DNA of 64,000 nucleotides from Chamaea fasciata. Taxonomy: Eukaryota; Chordata; Aves; Passeriformes; Sylviidae. Shown here piece by piece: positions 29,201-41,996 of the stretch; positions within the stretch are counted from its first letter, which is position 1; the number at the start of each line of letters is the position of its first letter. A program made the position numbers and the translations under genes. The stretch spans positions 47,581,563 to 47,645,562 of the forward strand of contig JARCOQ010000005.1 in the NCBI GenBank assembly GCA_029207755.1, in the 5' to 3' direction. The notes beneath the pieces are model-generated. The model was not told the origin of the DNA. It did no database searches and was given only the letters and a program-made list of their open reading frames with translations.

Positions 29201-31494
29201 TCCCTAGACATGTGAACCTTAAATATGTGACCTTCTTCTAGCTTGATGTTTTATCCTACAAAAAGATAAATTAGACACTCTGGGAGAAGTACCCCACAAC
29301 CTGTCTGCTCACTAGCTTTTTGCTCTTGGGGCACAGTTGACTTTTGAAAGAAAAATTACAAATGGTGAATATCACATATCCAGTGAAAGTGCTGTTCCTG
29401 TTTTTGTATTTCACTATAAAACTGAAGTTAAACCTTACAGCAGCCTAACTATCCCTCCTTCCCATAGGCTGTTGCCTAGGAAAGTTTTCAGATATATTTG
29501 TTTTTTATAGAATGTAAATTTAATATGTAAAGAATTTAGGATTTATGAAGTTTATTTTTAGAGAAGAAAACAAATTTGGAACTAACTTGAGTGTTCTTCA
29601 TTGAAAAGAAAGAAAAACATGAGTCACAGCCTGGGAACTGGACACATAATTTTCACATTACATTGCTTCTTTTTTTTTAACTCTTCTTTACTTGTGTAAG
29701 GGAAGCCATAGCCTTGTCCATAGGTACATTGAATATGCCAGGCCCAGCAGATTGCACAGGGTAAAAAGAAGATGAAATAACACATGCTAGCCAGGTGTTT
29801 ATTTCATTGACTTGGGTCTCATCTGCTGAGCGAACCAATTTATTCAGGTCATTGATGAAATTGTTTAAATATTATATTTATTTTTATTTATAAATTTTAT
29901 AATAACAACTGTAGGTCATTCTCATCCTGGCTTATTCATGTTGAGCTTCTCTCCCCAGGTCTGAATGCTCCACTGACCTGGGCTGTATGGACATTGGTGT
30001 CTTGCCAACAACTTGGGTTTCCCAAATCATTGCATCCTCATTTGTGCTCACTTCAATACATCCTTTGGTTTTGGTACTCTCATGTTCTTATCCTTGCAGG
30101 CTCTTGATGCCCTGTTCTTCATTCCCACATTCTTGCCACTGAATTTGATTCTTCCCACACCAAAACCCCTGTTTACACTGGGTCTTGCATGGATGTGAGC
30201 ATCTTATCCAAATAACATGCAAGTAAAGGATTTCGTTTCTTTGACATTTGCTGTTAAGATAAAAGACATCTTGTTTCCTTATCTATTAAGAGAATAGAAG
30301 TGGAGACTGCCTTCCTGTCATTCTGTAGATATATATTTAAAGAAGGTGAAAGAAGACATTTTGTTTGGTAGTGTAAATTTGACTTGATAAAATACAGACA
30401 AATGCATTGCATGGAGCTGCTAGAGAGTGGCCTATCTAGCCCAATAAAGGAAGGTGTTGTCCTAACAGAGTATGGATGATTTTCTCAAACTCTTTATAAA
30501 AATATCACTGTTAATCTTCATATGATCACTGTTCGGGGACCTTTTCTCTGTCTCAGCTTCTGTTTTTCTCACATTTTCTTTCCTATTTCCATCATAGATT
30601 CTCTTTATCCTGTTAGACAGCAATTTGAAGACCAATGAACGAGTATTGTCATACTTCCAATTGAAGAAGTCCCAGCTGCCATCTCTGGCTATATTCCACA
30701 CACCAGATGATGAGCACGTCGTGTTGAATGTGGATGAAATCTCCATTGAGCGTGTACAGGACTTCTGTAATAATTTTCTACAAAGAATTCAAAAGGTAAA
30801 GGGGGTCCTGATACTGTTGTTTACCAGGCTCTTGAAGATGACTTCAGTTCCTTGAACTCCTCCCCATCCATGTCACTTTCTCTTTCATATACATTTCCAC
30901 CTGAATATCAGAGATTAGATTTAGGGCAGAGCAGAGATGGATGTCTTTGCAGAGCCTCTTTCTTCATTGACCTCTGCCTTCTAGTCTACAGCAAGGAGAA
31001 TTCACTGATATCTGCAGCTGTATGAAGGTCTCTGTGAGGCATCTATCTTTTGGGAACAGCATCTAGGGAGACAAAGTGAGGGGTGCTTTTGGATGCTGAG
31101 AAGGGAGGTGGTGGATGGCAGCCTATGAGAGCAAGTTAGAGAAACAGTGGCATGGATAGGAATTAAAACTATCAGAAAGACTACAGAACAGAGTGTACAG
31201 ACAGGGCCTTAGGACTCTATGAGAGGTCTCTGCTGGGAGAGGCACAATTAAATCTCCATGCTCATTCAGTGTTAAAAGTTGTCTCTCTGTCAAAATTCAT
31301 CCTTCTGTAGCACAGGGTCTTTGTGTCGTGTGATGGAAATTAGATATGGCAGTGACATAGCAGAGGGAGGTATTTGAGTTGTTTTCTTTATCCCTATGCT
31401 GAGAAACCAAGAATGTCAAAACTGATTCCATGCCTCTAATGTGTTTTAGAAAGAAGACAAATCTGAGGACAAGCCCCTCAATGAAGAACTTTGA
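14139..31494 (+). CDS. ERP27: Endoplasmic reticulum protein 27, non-catalytic PDI family (seven coding exons)
   Basis: Joined exons 14139-14232, 14436-14536, 17060-17197, 20570-20683, 23778-23903, 30598-30795 and 31450-31494 encode 271 residues (human 273). The protein is an ER luminal relative of protein disulfide isomerase made of two thioredoxin-like domains (b and b'-like). It binds unfolded substrate and ERp57 but has no redox activity. Consistent with that, there is no CxxC motif and only one cysteine in the mature chain (QDFCNNF). Family signatures are clear: AEVAVIGFFQ, VLSHY, LVTEYNPV, LLLITDKMSP and ILFILLDS. The N-terminus (MGTSVYPCLFVILL) is a signal peptide. The chain ends in NEEL, a KDEL-type retrieval signal that differs from the human KVEL. 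All introns are GT-AG and phases join. The gene lies downstream of ARHGDIB and upstream of MGP, as in human. Confidence 0.95.
14436..14536 (+). CDS. ERP27: ERP27 exon 2
   Basis: A 101-base exon between CTGCAG and GTGTGT. It encodes the start of the first thioredoxin-like domain, including the family motif EVAVIGFFQ. Confidence 0.94.
16738..16795. repeat. Imperfect (CA)n/(TA)n microsatellite
   Basis: An alternating CA, CG and TA purine-pyrimidine tract immediately upstream of the GC-rich island in ERP27 intron 2. Such tracts can adopt Z-DNA. Confidence 0.8.
16840..17290 (+). promoter_or_regulatory. Isolated GC/CpG-rich island around ERP27 exon 3
   Basis: This block is extremely GC- and CpG-rich, while the intron on both sides is AT-rich and has a CA/TA repeat immediately upstream (16738-16795). 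It includes ERP27 exon 3. Long frames in other phases (for example 16755-17690) are composition artefacts. It may be an intragenic CpG island with promoter activity or a product of biased gene conversion. Confidence 0.6.
17060..17197 (+). CDS. ERP27: ERP27 exon 3
   Basis: A 138-base phase-0 exon between CCGCAG and GTGCGT. It encodes DPQSPEADQFRLAAGQIPEV through VALFRR. It aligns with human ERP27 over VSFGISTDSEVLTHY (bird PFGLSSSAAVLSHY) but is alanine/arginine-enriched, reflecting its GC-rich setting. Confidence 0.92.
20006..20026. repeat. (TTTC)n microsatellite
   Basis: About four to five TTTC units follow a T-rich tract in ERP27 intron 4's upstream neighbour sequence (the intron before exon 4). 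Confidence 0.8.
20570..20683 (+). CDS. ERP27: ERP27 exon 4
   Basis: A 114-base phase-0 exon between CTTCAG and GTAATT. It encodes VDSDRRDLDMNNRDVDAEKL and LVTEYNPV, the end of the first thioredoxin-like domain. Confidence 0.94.
21236..21285. repeat. CAA/CCA/ACAA-type microsatellite
   Basis: Short runs of CAA, CCA, CAAA and CTAA units follow one another in ERP27 intron 4. Confidence 0.75.
21756..21879. repeat. A-run and A/C-only low-complexity tract with (CCAA)n
   Basis: A run of 22 A is followed by about 100 bases composed only of A and C, including four to five CCAA units, ending in a second A-run. The opposite strand is a pure G/T tract. Confidence 0.9.
23778..23903 (+). CDS. ERP27: ERP27 exon 5
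   Basis: A 126-base phase-0 exon between GGGCAG and GTAAGA. It encodes TAIGVMQSSLEFNLLLITDK and AAELYKGK, the start of the second domain. Confidence 0.94.
26231..26300 (-). mobile_element. CR1 LINE fragment (3' end)
   Basis: Read on the minus strand it matches the usual CR1 3' end: a TTGGAC-type start (seen here as GTCCAACC), an AACCTAA block and a terminal CACAG-type repeat. About 70 bases remain in ERP27 intron 5. Diverged and inactive. Confidence 0.7.
30598..30795 (+). CDS. ERP27: ERP27 exon 6
   Basis: A 198-base phase-0 exon between CATAG and GTAAAG. It encodes ILFILLDSNLKTNERVLSYF through FCNNFLQRIQK, including the single mature-chain cysteine. Confidence 0.95.
31450..31494 (+). CDS. 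ERP27: ERP27 exon 7 with ER-retrieval tail
   Basis: A short terminal coding exon after TTTTAG. It encodes KEDKSEDKPLNEEL and a TGA stop. It is too short to be found by ORF length alone, and was placed by the phase-0 junction and by the acidic tail ending in a KDEL-like tetrapeptide. Confidence 0.85.
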   Translation, partial: KEDKSEDKPLNEEL

Positions 31495-31950
31495 TTCTTT
31501 CTCAGCCAAGAGGATGACTGTAGCCAGTCTGTTTCTGGTGTACGAAGAGTTCACTCTGCCCTACAGCTCAGCAATTCCTGAGCCAAGTTCAGTCATGGAT
31601 TCCCATCATCATTCTATGTACATACATGCTGTCTGTCCTCTCCAGGAATCTCTTTTCTCTTATCTCTTCTCATTTGTTGGCTCCAGATCTTTTTTTCCCA
31701 GTACTTCAGGACCTCTGGTATTGGCCTACAATGTCTTTCTGTGCCACTCTGTTGGAGCAAAGGTGTCATAGTGAAATATCAGAGGTAAAGCTAGTAGTTC
31801 CCAGGCATCTGTTTCCCTCATTCTTTTGGGTTTTGGTGCTATGCCGGGATCCACTGTCAGCCTTTCCTGATACTACAAATAGATTTGTTGCTTGATATCA
31901 TATGAAATCTTCCATTTATTTTACTAAATAAAGCAGTAAGTGAATGGCCT
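31495..31950 (+). other. ERP27: ERP27 3' UTR with poly(A) signal
   Basis: Non-coding DNA after the stop reaches AATAAA at 31927-31932, the first canonical signal downstream. Confidence 0.65.
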
Positions 31951-34707
31951 GATTTTTTATGCAAGTGTTATTTCTCACTCCCCTTGTCTTTCACTTAAGG
32001 ACAAAGTCTCTGTATTTATAAGTGCGTAAGCTCAAAAAATCTACTTTCTCTGAGTTTAACCAATACAATGCCTAACCAATCAGGCTCATTGCTAAGGTTT
32101 GTTTCCTATGGAAATGGACCCATTGTCAATAGATATTTCCACCAGGATAGGAGATATCTGTGAAGCTTTGGAATCAGAACAGCACTAGGTAAGCAGGTCT
32201 GAGATGGTGCTGCAAAAATGAATGAGCCTAAGACGTTGCAGTCAGTAATCTTACCCAGGAAAGGCTGTCGTTGATCAGAGCAAGGCCTGCCCTCACCATC
32301 TGTATGGCCAGGAAAGAGAACTGTCTGCACTAGATGACCTCTTGAATGGGTGTGTGTACAGGGGTAAATTATAAAAATATATGCCTGAATTTTGCTGGAT
32401 GTCCTTGTGGCTTTTGTGCATTAAAAAAAATGACTGTAGAAGTACAGGATAGATGCTAAGAGCTGAAGGCTGAGCCCCAGAGAGAGGGGAAGGGTCTGAA
32501 GTATTAGACTACCTTGCTGCTTTTGCCCTGAGTATGGGCAGAGATTGTAGTACTGGAATGACTTGTGAATGCAGCAACTTTGGTGTTGATCTGTGTGAAG
32601 GTGTGAGCACAGGAATCAGCCCTTCTGAAGTACTGAGGAGCCAGAGGGTCCCATCCTGGATCCTATCACACTACAGCTTTGAGGATAAGAGATGGCTCAC
32701 CTCCCAGTGGCCCAGGACCCAGGCAGAGGAAACTCACACCTACCTTCCAGAATCCTCATGTCTGTGATGCGTGATGGTTTTGAACTCCCGGTTTTGTGCC
32801 AGTCCTAGAATGTTCAGGGCTGTATCTTCTGCCAAGAACCTTACTCACTTTCGCTCAGTTGGAAAACTGCTCCTTTTTACAGCAAAAGTTTGTTCCTCCC
32901 TAGGAAGGGTTTATTCCTTTCTCTGCGGTATGGTAGAGAGGGAAGGTCTTCTGGGGAGACATCTGTGAGGAGTCTTTGCATGGTAGGTGTTTCCAGTGTC
33001 ATGCACATCTGTCTGTGGTCCAGACCAAAGCGCAGGCCCTGACTTCCTGCACGAGTACCTGAAGTCTGTGTCTTGGCCAGCTGCAGAAATTGGGCACAGC
33101 GACGTGACTCTTTCTCAGTGCTGCAGGAAAACAAAACAGGACATGAATGAAGCTCTGGTTCTGCAAACAAGCCTGGGAGTAAAAGCAGTGTCCCTAGTGA
33201 CTCTGCTCGCTGTGTACACAGCTAATTATAGGGATAACTTTTCAGGAGTTTCATTATGTACACTGGGGAGTTTAATTCCCTCTGCACCTTACAGAGCTCT
33301 GCGTCTAACCAACAAACTTGAGAGCCACAAGCAAGTCACGGGAAAAGCCTCTTCCTCCTCCAGCTGTTCTGCAGTGCTTTGCAGGACTTGCACACGACAG
33401 ACAGCCCTGGAGGTCTGCACAGAGGATGCCCTTTGCACAGATGTGATGGCAGTGGAGCAAGGGGGTCTGCCTTAATCGCTGTGCTCAAAGGCTTCTGCAG
33501 TGCACCTTTGGTGGGCTTAGTCACTGTGATAGGGCATTTGAGGTAGAAACCAGAGGCAGAATTATGTGCATGAGTCAATCTCTTGTTCGTTTAATTTTTG
33601 GGTTTTTGTGCCCTGATGTATCATCTCTGACCTGAACTTGTGATGTATGTGACCCAGATGTTTCGAGTTGTCTGGGGAGTCTGGTTTGGTTTGCAAATGG
33701 AGGAAGTGCTAGATGCAAAGTGACAGAGAGCAGGATGAAGGGGTTCCCTTTCACCTCAGCACTGTGGTATGAGAACCCCTGCTCTGCAGCAGCATCTGAA
33801 CTCAAAGGACATTAAAGATATCTAAGATGAAAGCTCAATTTACCTAACAGGAAAGTGAACCTGCAGAGGAGTGTCAGAGCTGCTGTCTTTACCGCAGGGA
33901 ATTGGGAATCGGGCTGTGTTGTGGAAGATGCAATTTTATATCCATCTTTGGTGAGAAAAGATTTGAACATCTCCAGAAGCAGAATGTTGCAGAGACCTGA
34001 AGGTTCAGCAAGGGGACTAACATTTTTTTATTCCCCTGAACCATGGGGGAATGTGCGTGACATTAAACAATGAGGCGTTGCTTAGAGGTAAACTAGCCCC
34101 TATCTGCTGCAGGTTGAACCAAGACTTTGTATATGAAAATCGGTGCCTCAGCTTTGGCACTTCAATCCCACTGGAGTTATGGATCTGGCTGTGAGGTACC
34201 ACTGAGCTGCAGAGAATCTGACTGCAGAAGGACTGAACAACCTTTGCACTTACCCTAAAGAGGAGCAGGCACTGTATGTGAGTGCGTGTGAGTCTGCCTT
34301 GTTAGCATTGCTCCTGCTCTTGGCAGGTGCTGAGAGGCCTCTGACTGCCAGCACAAAGGGAAGTGACATCTCCCAGGCCATGCAGCCCTGGTGCCTTATG
34401 CATGCAGAGGTCAACTACCAGCACAGCAAGGCAAGACTGAACTTTTTCCTTTCTTCTGAGGATGCTGCCAACTTTGAATAAAAAAATTTAAAATCTCTTA
34501 GATATTTCCTAGAATAGCTGTCACAGGATGAACTTTATGGTGCCTAAGTCAGATCCCATCTCATGCACAGAAGTCCAGCAGTGAGGTGGGCCTGAGTTCC
34601 CAGGACAGGGAGGAGATAGTGATCATTTCGAACAATATATAGTAGAAACAATTGTCCTCCTTATCATAAATGGAAGAGGGGCATGGCTGTCTGACACCTC
34701 TGTTCAG

Positions 34708-35215
34708 AGAATCACAGAATGTATCTGGTGGAAGGGACCACAGTAGAGTCATCTCCCCCAGGCTCCCTGCTCCAGCAGTGGTCCAAGCTCCCTGCTCAAG
34801 CAAGTCATCCCAGAGCACACAGCATAGGATTGTGTCCAAATGGTTCTTTAATATCTCCAATGAGGGAGACTCCACAACTTCTCTGGGCAATCTCTTCCAG
34901 TGCTCAGTCACTTGCATCATGAAGAAGTTCTTCCTTATATTCAGATAAAACTTCCTGTGCATCAGTTTCTGCCCCTTGCCTCTTGTCCTGTTGCTTGGCA
35001 CCACTTAGAAGAGCCTGAACCCATCCTCTTGACACACCTCCTTCAGTTTACAGACATTGATGAGGTCCTCTTTCAGCCATCTCTTCTTGAGCCTGAACAG
35101 GCTCAACTCCCTCAGTCTTTCCCCATAAGAGAGATGCTCCAGTCCCTTAATCATCTTTGTTGTCCTCTGCAGGACTTGCTCCAGGAACTCCATGTCTCTC
35201 TTGTGCTGTGGGGCC
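34708..35215 (-). mobile_element. CR1 LINE fragment with reverse-transcriptase ORF relic
   Basis: On the minus strand two frames carry typical C-terminal CR1 ORF2 peptides: KMIKGLEHLSYGERLRELSL and DLINVCKL in one, then RKNFFMMQVTEHWKRLPREV and SPSLEIL in another. A frameshift near 35.0 kb separates them. The 3' end lies at 34708, where AGAATCACAGAATG is the reverse of the CR1 terminal repeat. The element is 5'-truncated and broken, as is normal for CR1. Confidence 0.9.
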
Positions 35216-37696
35216 AAGGGGAGTTCATCTGGAAGGAAACTAAACCAATAAATCTGGGCAGAAGTATTAGAAACAAACTCTCTCCTGCTGGTGGACATGT
35301 CACAGTACTTTGTCACTCTTTGTGACCTCCACGCAGGATGACTTCCTCTCAGTATCACAAATGGCAGTCCACGGGCTGGCAAAGAGGTGAGGACAGCTGA
35401 CACAGGAGGAGGAAATACTGTCTGAAGAATACAACTGGGACAGGGGTTTGCAGGACCGTAAAAGAGGAGGGCAAGGAAGAGCCAAAGGCTATTTTGAGAG
35501 AAGGAGAGGACTTGCCCAAGGAGTGATGTGGCCAGCAAGAGGTACGGGTCAGTGAGGGAAGATGCTGGGTGGATACCACAGAGAACTGATAATGGTGGAG
35601 GAGACAAAAACACAGAAGTGTTTTTTCTAAGGTTGTGAATCAAATACCTCTTTGACCCATTTTGGCTTGGTCACTAAGGAAACTTCAGAGGAACATTTTT
35701 AGTGGAAAAGCCTGCAAAGCCACAAGATGCACATTGAATAAGAGCATACTTGTTCTCTCATTTGAATGTCTCTCTTCTCTGCTGAAGTACCTGCAAATCC
35801 AGACAGGCAGGCAAGACTAAACTAAGATCCTTAGTTGCATGATCTGCAATGCAGGAATTTTGTCCGGGTTAGAGGAAAGGCCCATGGATAGCTGCATTCC
35901 TGCCTGCACCAAGCCTCCTTGTATGGCAGCTATGCAGAGTTGTCCTCTGTATCACAGCTGCAAACAGCGCTGTGTCCTCCTCCCCACATGCTCACCAAGG
36001 CTCAAGCCCTTGAATCCTCCACGGATCACAATAGCCCCTGGAGAGCCCCACATCCTGTTCGCATACAGGATGAAATGCCAGCCCCATTCAGTCTCCAGCC
36101 TAAACACAGTGTGAGCACTCCAGGTTTCTCCCTATGCCTGTGTTATGGGTATTATATATTCTTCATGTCTCTCATCTTCCTCTCTTCCTAGGCCAGAGCC
36201 CACATTTCATCATCTTATTAGGGATTCGTGTAATTCTGTGTCACCTATGTCAATGTCATGTGTTTTGTATGTTTACATCACCAGCGTTATTTCTTGCCTT
36301 TTACCTAGCAGGTGATTCATTGGTGGTATTGCTATCTGTAACTTTCTCAGTCCAGCTTAATACAGCACATAATTACTTCCATAGGTGCCAGAAGACATAG
36401 CATGGATGCAGTCCAATTCTAGTTCCTTTATTTGTGTGGGCAACTGCAGACAAATGTCAAGTCCTTGGGTATTCTAATCAGCTATCAGAAGAGCAGGATG
36501 GGAACTTGCAGTTTTCCTGGTCTTTTGCTCTGTTGCTGTTAATTGCTGGAAGGAATAGCAGAATCACTTCAAGAAAAAATGTTCATCTGTTTTCTTCTCC
36601 ACTAAATAATAGAGGGCTGTATGCCTGAAAGACTGTGTTTTAAAATACAGAGGTGATATTTTCAATATAAATCTGTTGTGCTCAGAGTATTTTTTTGGTA
36701 TCTTGGAATTCAATGTGGGTGTTGATCCTGGATATATCATGATTTCCCATTGCAATCAAGACTTTATTTTCCTTGGCCAATTTTTTCTGTTCTTTGGCTG
36801 AGAAACAGAAGAGACAGACAGTAACTTACCCCAGACTGTTGATGAAGCCTGTAGGCAGAGCTGGAGACAGAGCCCAGATCTTCTGTGTGCAGATCTCCTG
36901 AATGTAAGCCATATGGCCACATTTTCTCTTCACCTTCCCTCTCCCTGTGACTCTCAATGGCTATTTTTTTAAGTTGAAATGGCAGCATTTCATCTTGAGT
37001 AAAAGGCTGTCTTGTTTGGTTGCTTGTTTGGCATAGCTGAAGCTGAACAGATCTGGATTGTTGTTTTCCCTCCATCTCACTCCTTGCCAGTGATACCTTT
37101 CCTCCTGGATGAACCACTTTATTCTTTTGGGGTCTGATGATGAATGTGGTTCCTTGCCACATTGCTTTCTCCAAGAAGTTGCCATGCTTTCTTGGATCCC
37201 TGGGCATCCTGGTTTTCAGACCCCATCTTACAGCAACACTTTCAGGTTTTTTGCTCTGTTGAGATACTAGCCATAGAGAAAATATTATGTTAAGCAGATA
37301 TTAGGAAGATACATTTGTGTCATCAATATTTTAATATGATTTTGAATAATTAGCAAATATTTAAATATTATTGTATTTAAAATATTTATTACAAAGATAT
37401 TAAGAAGTTATATTTGCATAATCAAGAAGTACAAGTGGCAGGTGACAAGAAAATGTGAATGAGCCCTTGTTTGGTACATTTTAGTCATGGCAAGACAGTA
37501 GCAGAAAGAAAGGTATTGTTAAAGTGAAAGACAGTTTCTCGTGCTGTAACTGAGGTAGTAATGCCTATATCAGATGATCAACAGTCTTTAAATGTTCATC
37601 AATATTCTTTCCACAGACTTGTTCTGTCATCTGGGAGTCTGGATGCTGCCATGGTTAATGAGTCTTTCAGGTGCTTCCATCTTGCAGGTCTCTAGC

Positions 37697-37717
37697 GGGG
37701 GGCAGGGGGGAGGGGGG
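37697..37717 (+). repeat. Three consecutive G6 runs
   Basis: Three runs of six G are separated by CA and A. This may form G-rich secondary structure, but a three-tier intramolecular quadruplex would need a fourth separate run. Confidence 0.6.
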
Positions 37718-40700
37718 CACATCATTGGTATCTCTGCTGTGACCGGATTGCTCGCTGTCACAGAGACACAAACCACTCCAGAAAGATGCGCTGCTCCCAC
37801 AGAGCAGCAGGCAGAAGCAGGGTGACCTGAGAATCCCCCCGTTAAGGTTGGTCTCAGGATCCCCAACCAGGGTCTCTTCTTTCTGCCTAGCTATCTGCAA
37901 GCAGCATGGAGACTTGAGAGTACAAGTCATTCCACAGGTTCCTTCTCAGTGTCCAAGACAGGGCTGGTTCTCATTGCACCCTCCTCCTCCCTGTTGGCTC
38001 CTTGTCCCTGTGTCTCTGTGTGAGTGACGGGCCCTTTGACCCTGGTGTGATTTTATTTCTTTTTTTGCCCATACCCATGCCCTAGAGGCAGCTCTGCCTC
38101 AAGCATAACACTGCTGCTCCCAGGGAAAAGTGCCTGCCTTATCGCTTGTGCCCCAGGCACTCCCTTTTAAAAAGAACAAACATCCGTGCAAAAGGAGAAC
38201 AGAGAGAACCCACCACTCTGTGAGGGTGGTGATGAAGACACTTAAGCAACACAAACAAATGGATTAGCACTTTGCCTGGGGGCCCTGTTCGAAGGTTTCT
38301 GTTTGGTCTTTAAGTCCTGAGACTGGTATTTCAGTGGACTCCTTCTTGGCAAGTCTGGCTTTGTGATTTAGGACAATAAACCCCTTATTTTAACAATAAA
38401 GATAACTGCATCCAGAGTATTTCAAACTTAAGAAACTGCTTTACCAGCATTTTACAAATAGGGTGGGATTCTTTCTTTGGCTGTTCCTACGGAAATGAGG
38501 TGGTCTGTATGTCTGCTTGTCCTTTCTGACTTCCAAACGATCAGACGCACCTGACAGTAGGGCAGTGGTCCCTAAGCTATTATGGTGCTACCGGTTTTGT
38601 GAGACTATGTGTTGGGCATGTGAAAAACTGTATTTATGACAGGCAGAAGTGGAAAGTCCCAAAACTGCATGATTAGCTTTTTCATGTCAGGGGTGTGTAG
38701 TCTTGCTTGTAACATGCCCTCACATTCTTTCTGGGACCCTCAAGTCCCCCAGGACGAGCTGCCTGAGAACTGATCCTTGCTCCTTGCCCAATGCCTTCAA
38801 TGGTACCGATGTTCTCTGACTCACTTCAGTGCCACCTTCTTGAAAATTCATGCAGGATTGTTTACTTCAGTTTGGGCTGGGTTTATCTGAATGTCTGTCC
38901 TTGTGCTGGGAATCCATCAAGCATGCAAACCCAAGGCTCCTGAAGTAGGTAGCTTCTATTTCTAGCCATGACAATCAGCCAAAGACCCCGTGCTGCTTTA
39001 TTTACGTTTAATATATTAAATCTGTCTGTGTGGCAGACAGAGATGTCTCAGATGGGCAATGTATGGGAATGGACTCTGTTTCTGGACAAGCACCATCCTC
39101 CTTTGCTTCTCCCCAAGCTCCACCACCCACTTAGAGAAATCTCAGGGAACCCATTCTCCAGATCACTGACAAAAGCAGCAAAAGCTCCCACTAAGAACAA
39201 GGACGAGAGACGTTCCTGGGACCGTAGCTTTTCAGGGAGCTCACACAATTTGGCAGAATGAAGGACAGCCACCAGGCAGACAGGGCTAGGCAACTTCAGC
39301 TATGGAAAAAGCTTCAGCAGCAAGACATATGGAAACTTTTCCCCAGGAGCAGCTTAAGGTAAACTTTGTGCCTCAGTGCTAAGTTTTGCATGGAGAAGGC
39401 AGAAACCTGATCTGAGACTTCAAGTGCTTGCTGTCAGGCAGGAGAGAAGGCGCTAAAGCCAAGCTCTCAGCTGTCATGCCAGCCTTTCAGATCTCTCTTC
39501 AGTGGCAGTACAGAGCACTCCTGCTGCTGTTTTACTGATAGTGTCCCTTTCTGTAACTGCAAACTCAGTGTGATAAATTATTTTCTTATGTTTTTACTTA
39601 CTCAAGATCTTCCCAGATAAGGTAATGACAGCGATTTCTGTTTAGCAATCCAATGCCTGCAATAGAGGGGGGGGGCAATAACAGATCATTGTTAGAGTGA
39701 TAGCACAGAGAGCCCAGAGAGATCAGACAATGCAGAAGAGCTCCAGGGGCTGAAAAAGAGAGTGAACTTGTGACGCCTGTGTATCATTTGTCATCACCAA
39801 GCCCCAGGCTTAGGAAGGCCAGGCAGTGATATGAGGGCCCTTGGCTGAGAGAGATGCTCCTGCCAGACAGGCCTCTTGTCCTGCGGAAGGCTGAGGACAG
39901 AGAGATAACCACAAGTCTCTCCTTTCTGCAGCTTGTGCAGCACTTGGCACAAACAAGACCTTAATCCTAATGAGATCCCTGGGCAGCTCTAATTAAATGA
40001 CTGTCCTGACTGCAGTCATTACTGTTCATTTCAGTTATAAAGTCAGGTCTCAAAACAGACTAGGGTCTTTTTAGGAGATAGTGAGTATGTCTTATTTATA
40101 GACATTGTGTAGTATTACTATTTTATTTAATGGATTCTCCAGTAGGTTCTTTGGTTCCTCCTCCAGTTCACTGGTGAAATGACCATCAAGAAAGACAATC
40201 ACCTGCCTCAAAGAGCTGAAGTGACAGACAGACGCTTGGGCAAGTAACACGGGGGAAGGCGTGTTCTACAGACGTGTACAGATGGTTGGTATATAATATA
40301 TGCACAGCAGAGATTCTCATTCAATGTCTGCTGTATGAAAATGTACGATAGTAAACAACATTGTCACTAATCTTAGGCTTAGCCAGCCAGCAGGGCTGTA
40401 ACTTCTTGTGTACCCAATACGTGACTCACGCAGTGTATTTTCCTGATAAATGCTTGGTAACATTTTCCAGTGAAGCCATGGCTGTTGGTGGGAGACAGTG
40501 AAAAGAAATCCCAAATAATACAATCCAATTGGTGCCAGGAAGAACTGTAAGCAGATCCTATTACTGGAACAGAGGGAAAAAAACATTAGTTAAAGCCCAG
40601 GAAAGACAAAAGTGTCTTTGTTGGCAAAAGTCTCTAAAGGAAGAGTCTACTGTGGAAAATAGTAGAACACAACTTCCATGACTGGTACATGTTGTAAGTC

Positions 40701-41910
40701 ATGTTTGTGTTCTTATGTGGTTTTTGACATCCATATTGAATCTTAAAATTACATCCTTTATCACGTAGGTAGACAAAAAAGGACAGAATTTCAGCAGAGG
40801 AGACCCCAGTGAGGTTTTTCTGAGCAAATGAGTGGGAATGTTGAATCCAAAACTGTCATCTCATGCCTGCAGCACTGGAGTCAAGCTCTTTTTCTTGTTC
40901 ACCTGTCCTGGTTTTCCTCCTAGTGCCTGGCTAAAAGGATCATGAGACAAAAAGAAAGAGCTCTGAAAGAAACTTATTGCCAAGCAGATGACTTCCAAAG
41001 CTGCAGAACAACTTGAGATGGGTTTGGATAAAGAGTTTTCCATACTGAGGACTTCATAAGGTGTCTTTATATTGCCTTCTGATACTTCATTTTGTAGTGA
41101 TTAGTGTTGCAATATTGATGTAACAGAGGGCAATGCAAGACACTACAGAAAGGAAAGGTTCTTTTATCTCAAACCACACAGATTTCACTCACTCTGACTA
41201 ACACCCTCAAGACCACATATTCATAGTCACCAGAAGGCATTTCTTCATATTATTCCATTTTATTGCAATCACACAGAAGATTCAATTCATGGGCTCTGAA
41301 GTTTTCATTATGTCTCTAGTGTTTCTCTTAGTTTGGCTGCCATGTGCTCATTTTAGATGCGTCTTTTGCATCCTGCAGGAGTTGGCAGTAACTGTTGTCT
41401 TTTTTGCCTCCATCCTTTCCCACCTCGGAGTATCATTAGAACTCATCCTTCTTTATCTCCTCATCTAGGTATCTTAGAGCTCAACCTTGTTCTTTATCTT
41501 AGCACCATCAAGTCCAGAGATCTAATTTTCTTTTATTTTATTAAGTGTTAGGTGTACTCTCCCCCTTGTTTTAGGACTTACCTGGTTTTAAACTGTGATC
41601 CCCCCCTACCCACCCCCGTAGTCTGGATATCTATCTAGAGGATCGATCTGTTGAGATATTAATGACCTGCTAATCCAGCTGCCATCAATATGGACTGTTC
41701 TTGTAGCCCTTTTATGCCTTTCTTTCCAGTGCCTCCACACCCAGACCTCTTTTGTTCTCTGGTTATATTATTTTATTGTTTCTTTTATAATTTAAAGAAT
41801 ATTGGGACCACTAATGACAAAGACACCTCTGACAGAGTGGTGGCTTTTGGAGTCCAGTGTCATTTTAGGAAGAAGGAAAAACTAATCTAAAAGATCTGAT
41901 TTATCACATC

Positions 41911-41996
41911 ATCACAGAGTATACTGAGTCAGAAGAGACCCATCAGGATCATTGAGTCCAACTCATGGCCTTGAGCAGGAAACCCCAGGAATCACA
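41911..41996 (-). mobile_element. CR1 LINE fragment (3' end)
   Basis: It begins with TCACAGAGTATACTGAGTCA and continues with GAGACCCATCAGGATCAT and GAGTCCAACTC, the reverse complement of a CR1 3' end. It resembles the element ending at 55.8 kb. Confidence 0.75.

Noticed and set aside
32987..33475. 162-codon + strand open frame between ERP27 and MGP
   Set aside because: No domain, no signal peptide, no flanking exon or promoter evidence. Length is within chance for this composition.
34561..35643. Minus-strand frames of 147 and 212 codons as possible genes
   Set aside because: Their recognisable parts are CR1 ORF2 C-terminal relics split by a frameshift. The rest has no homology.
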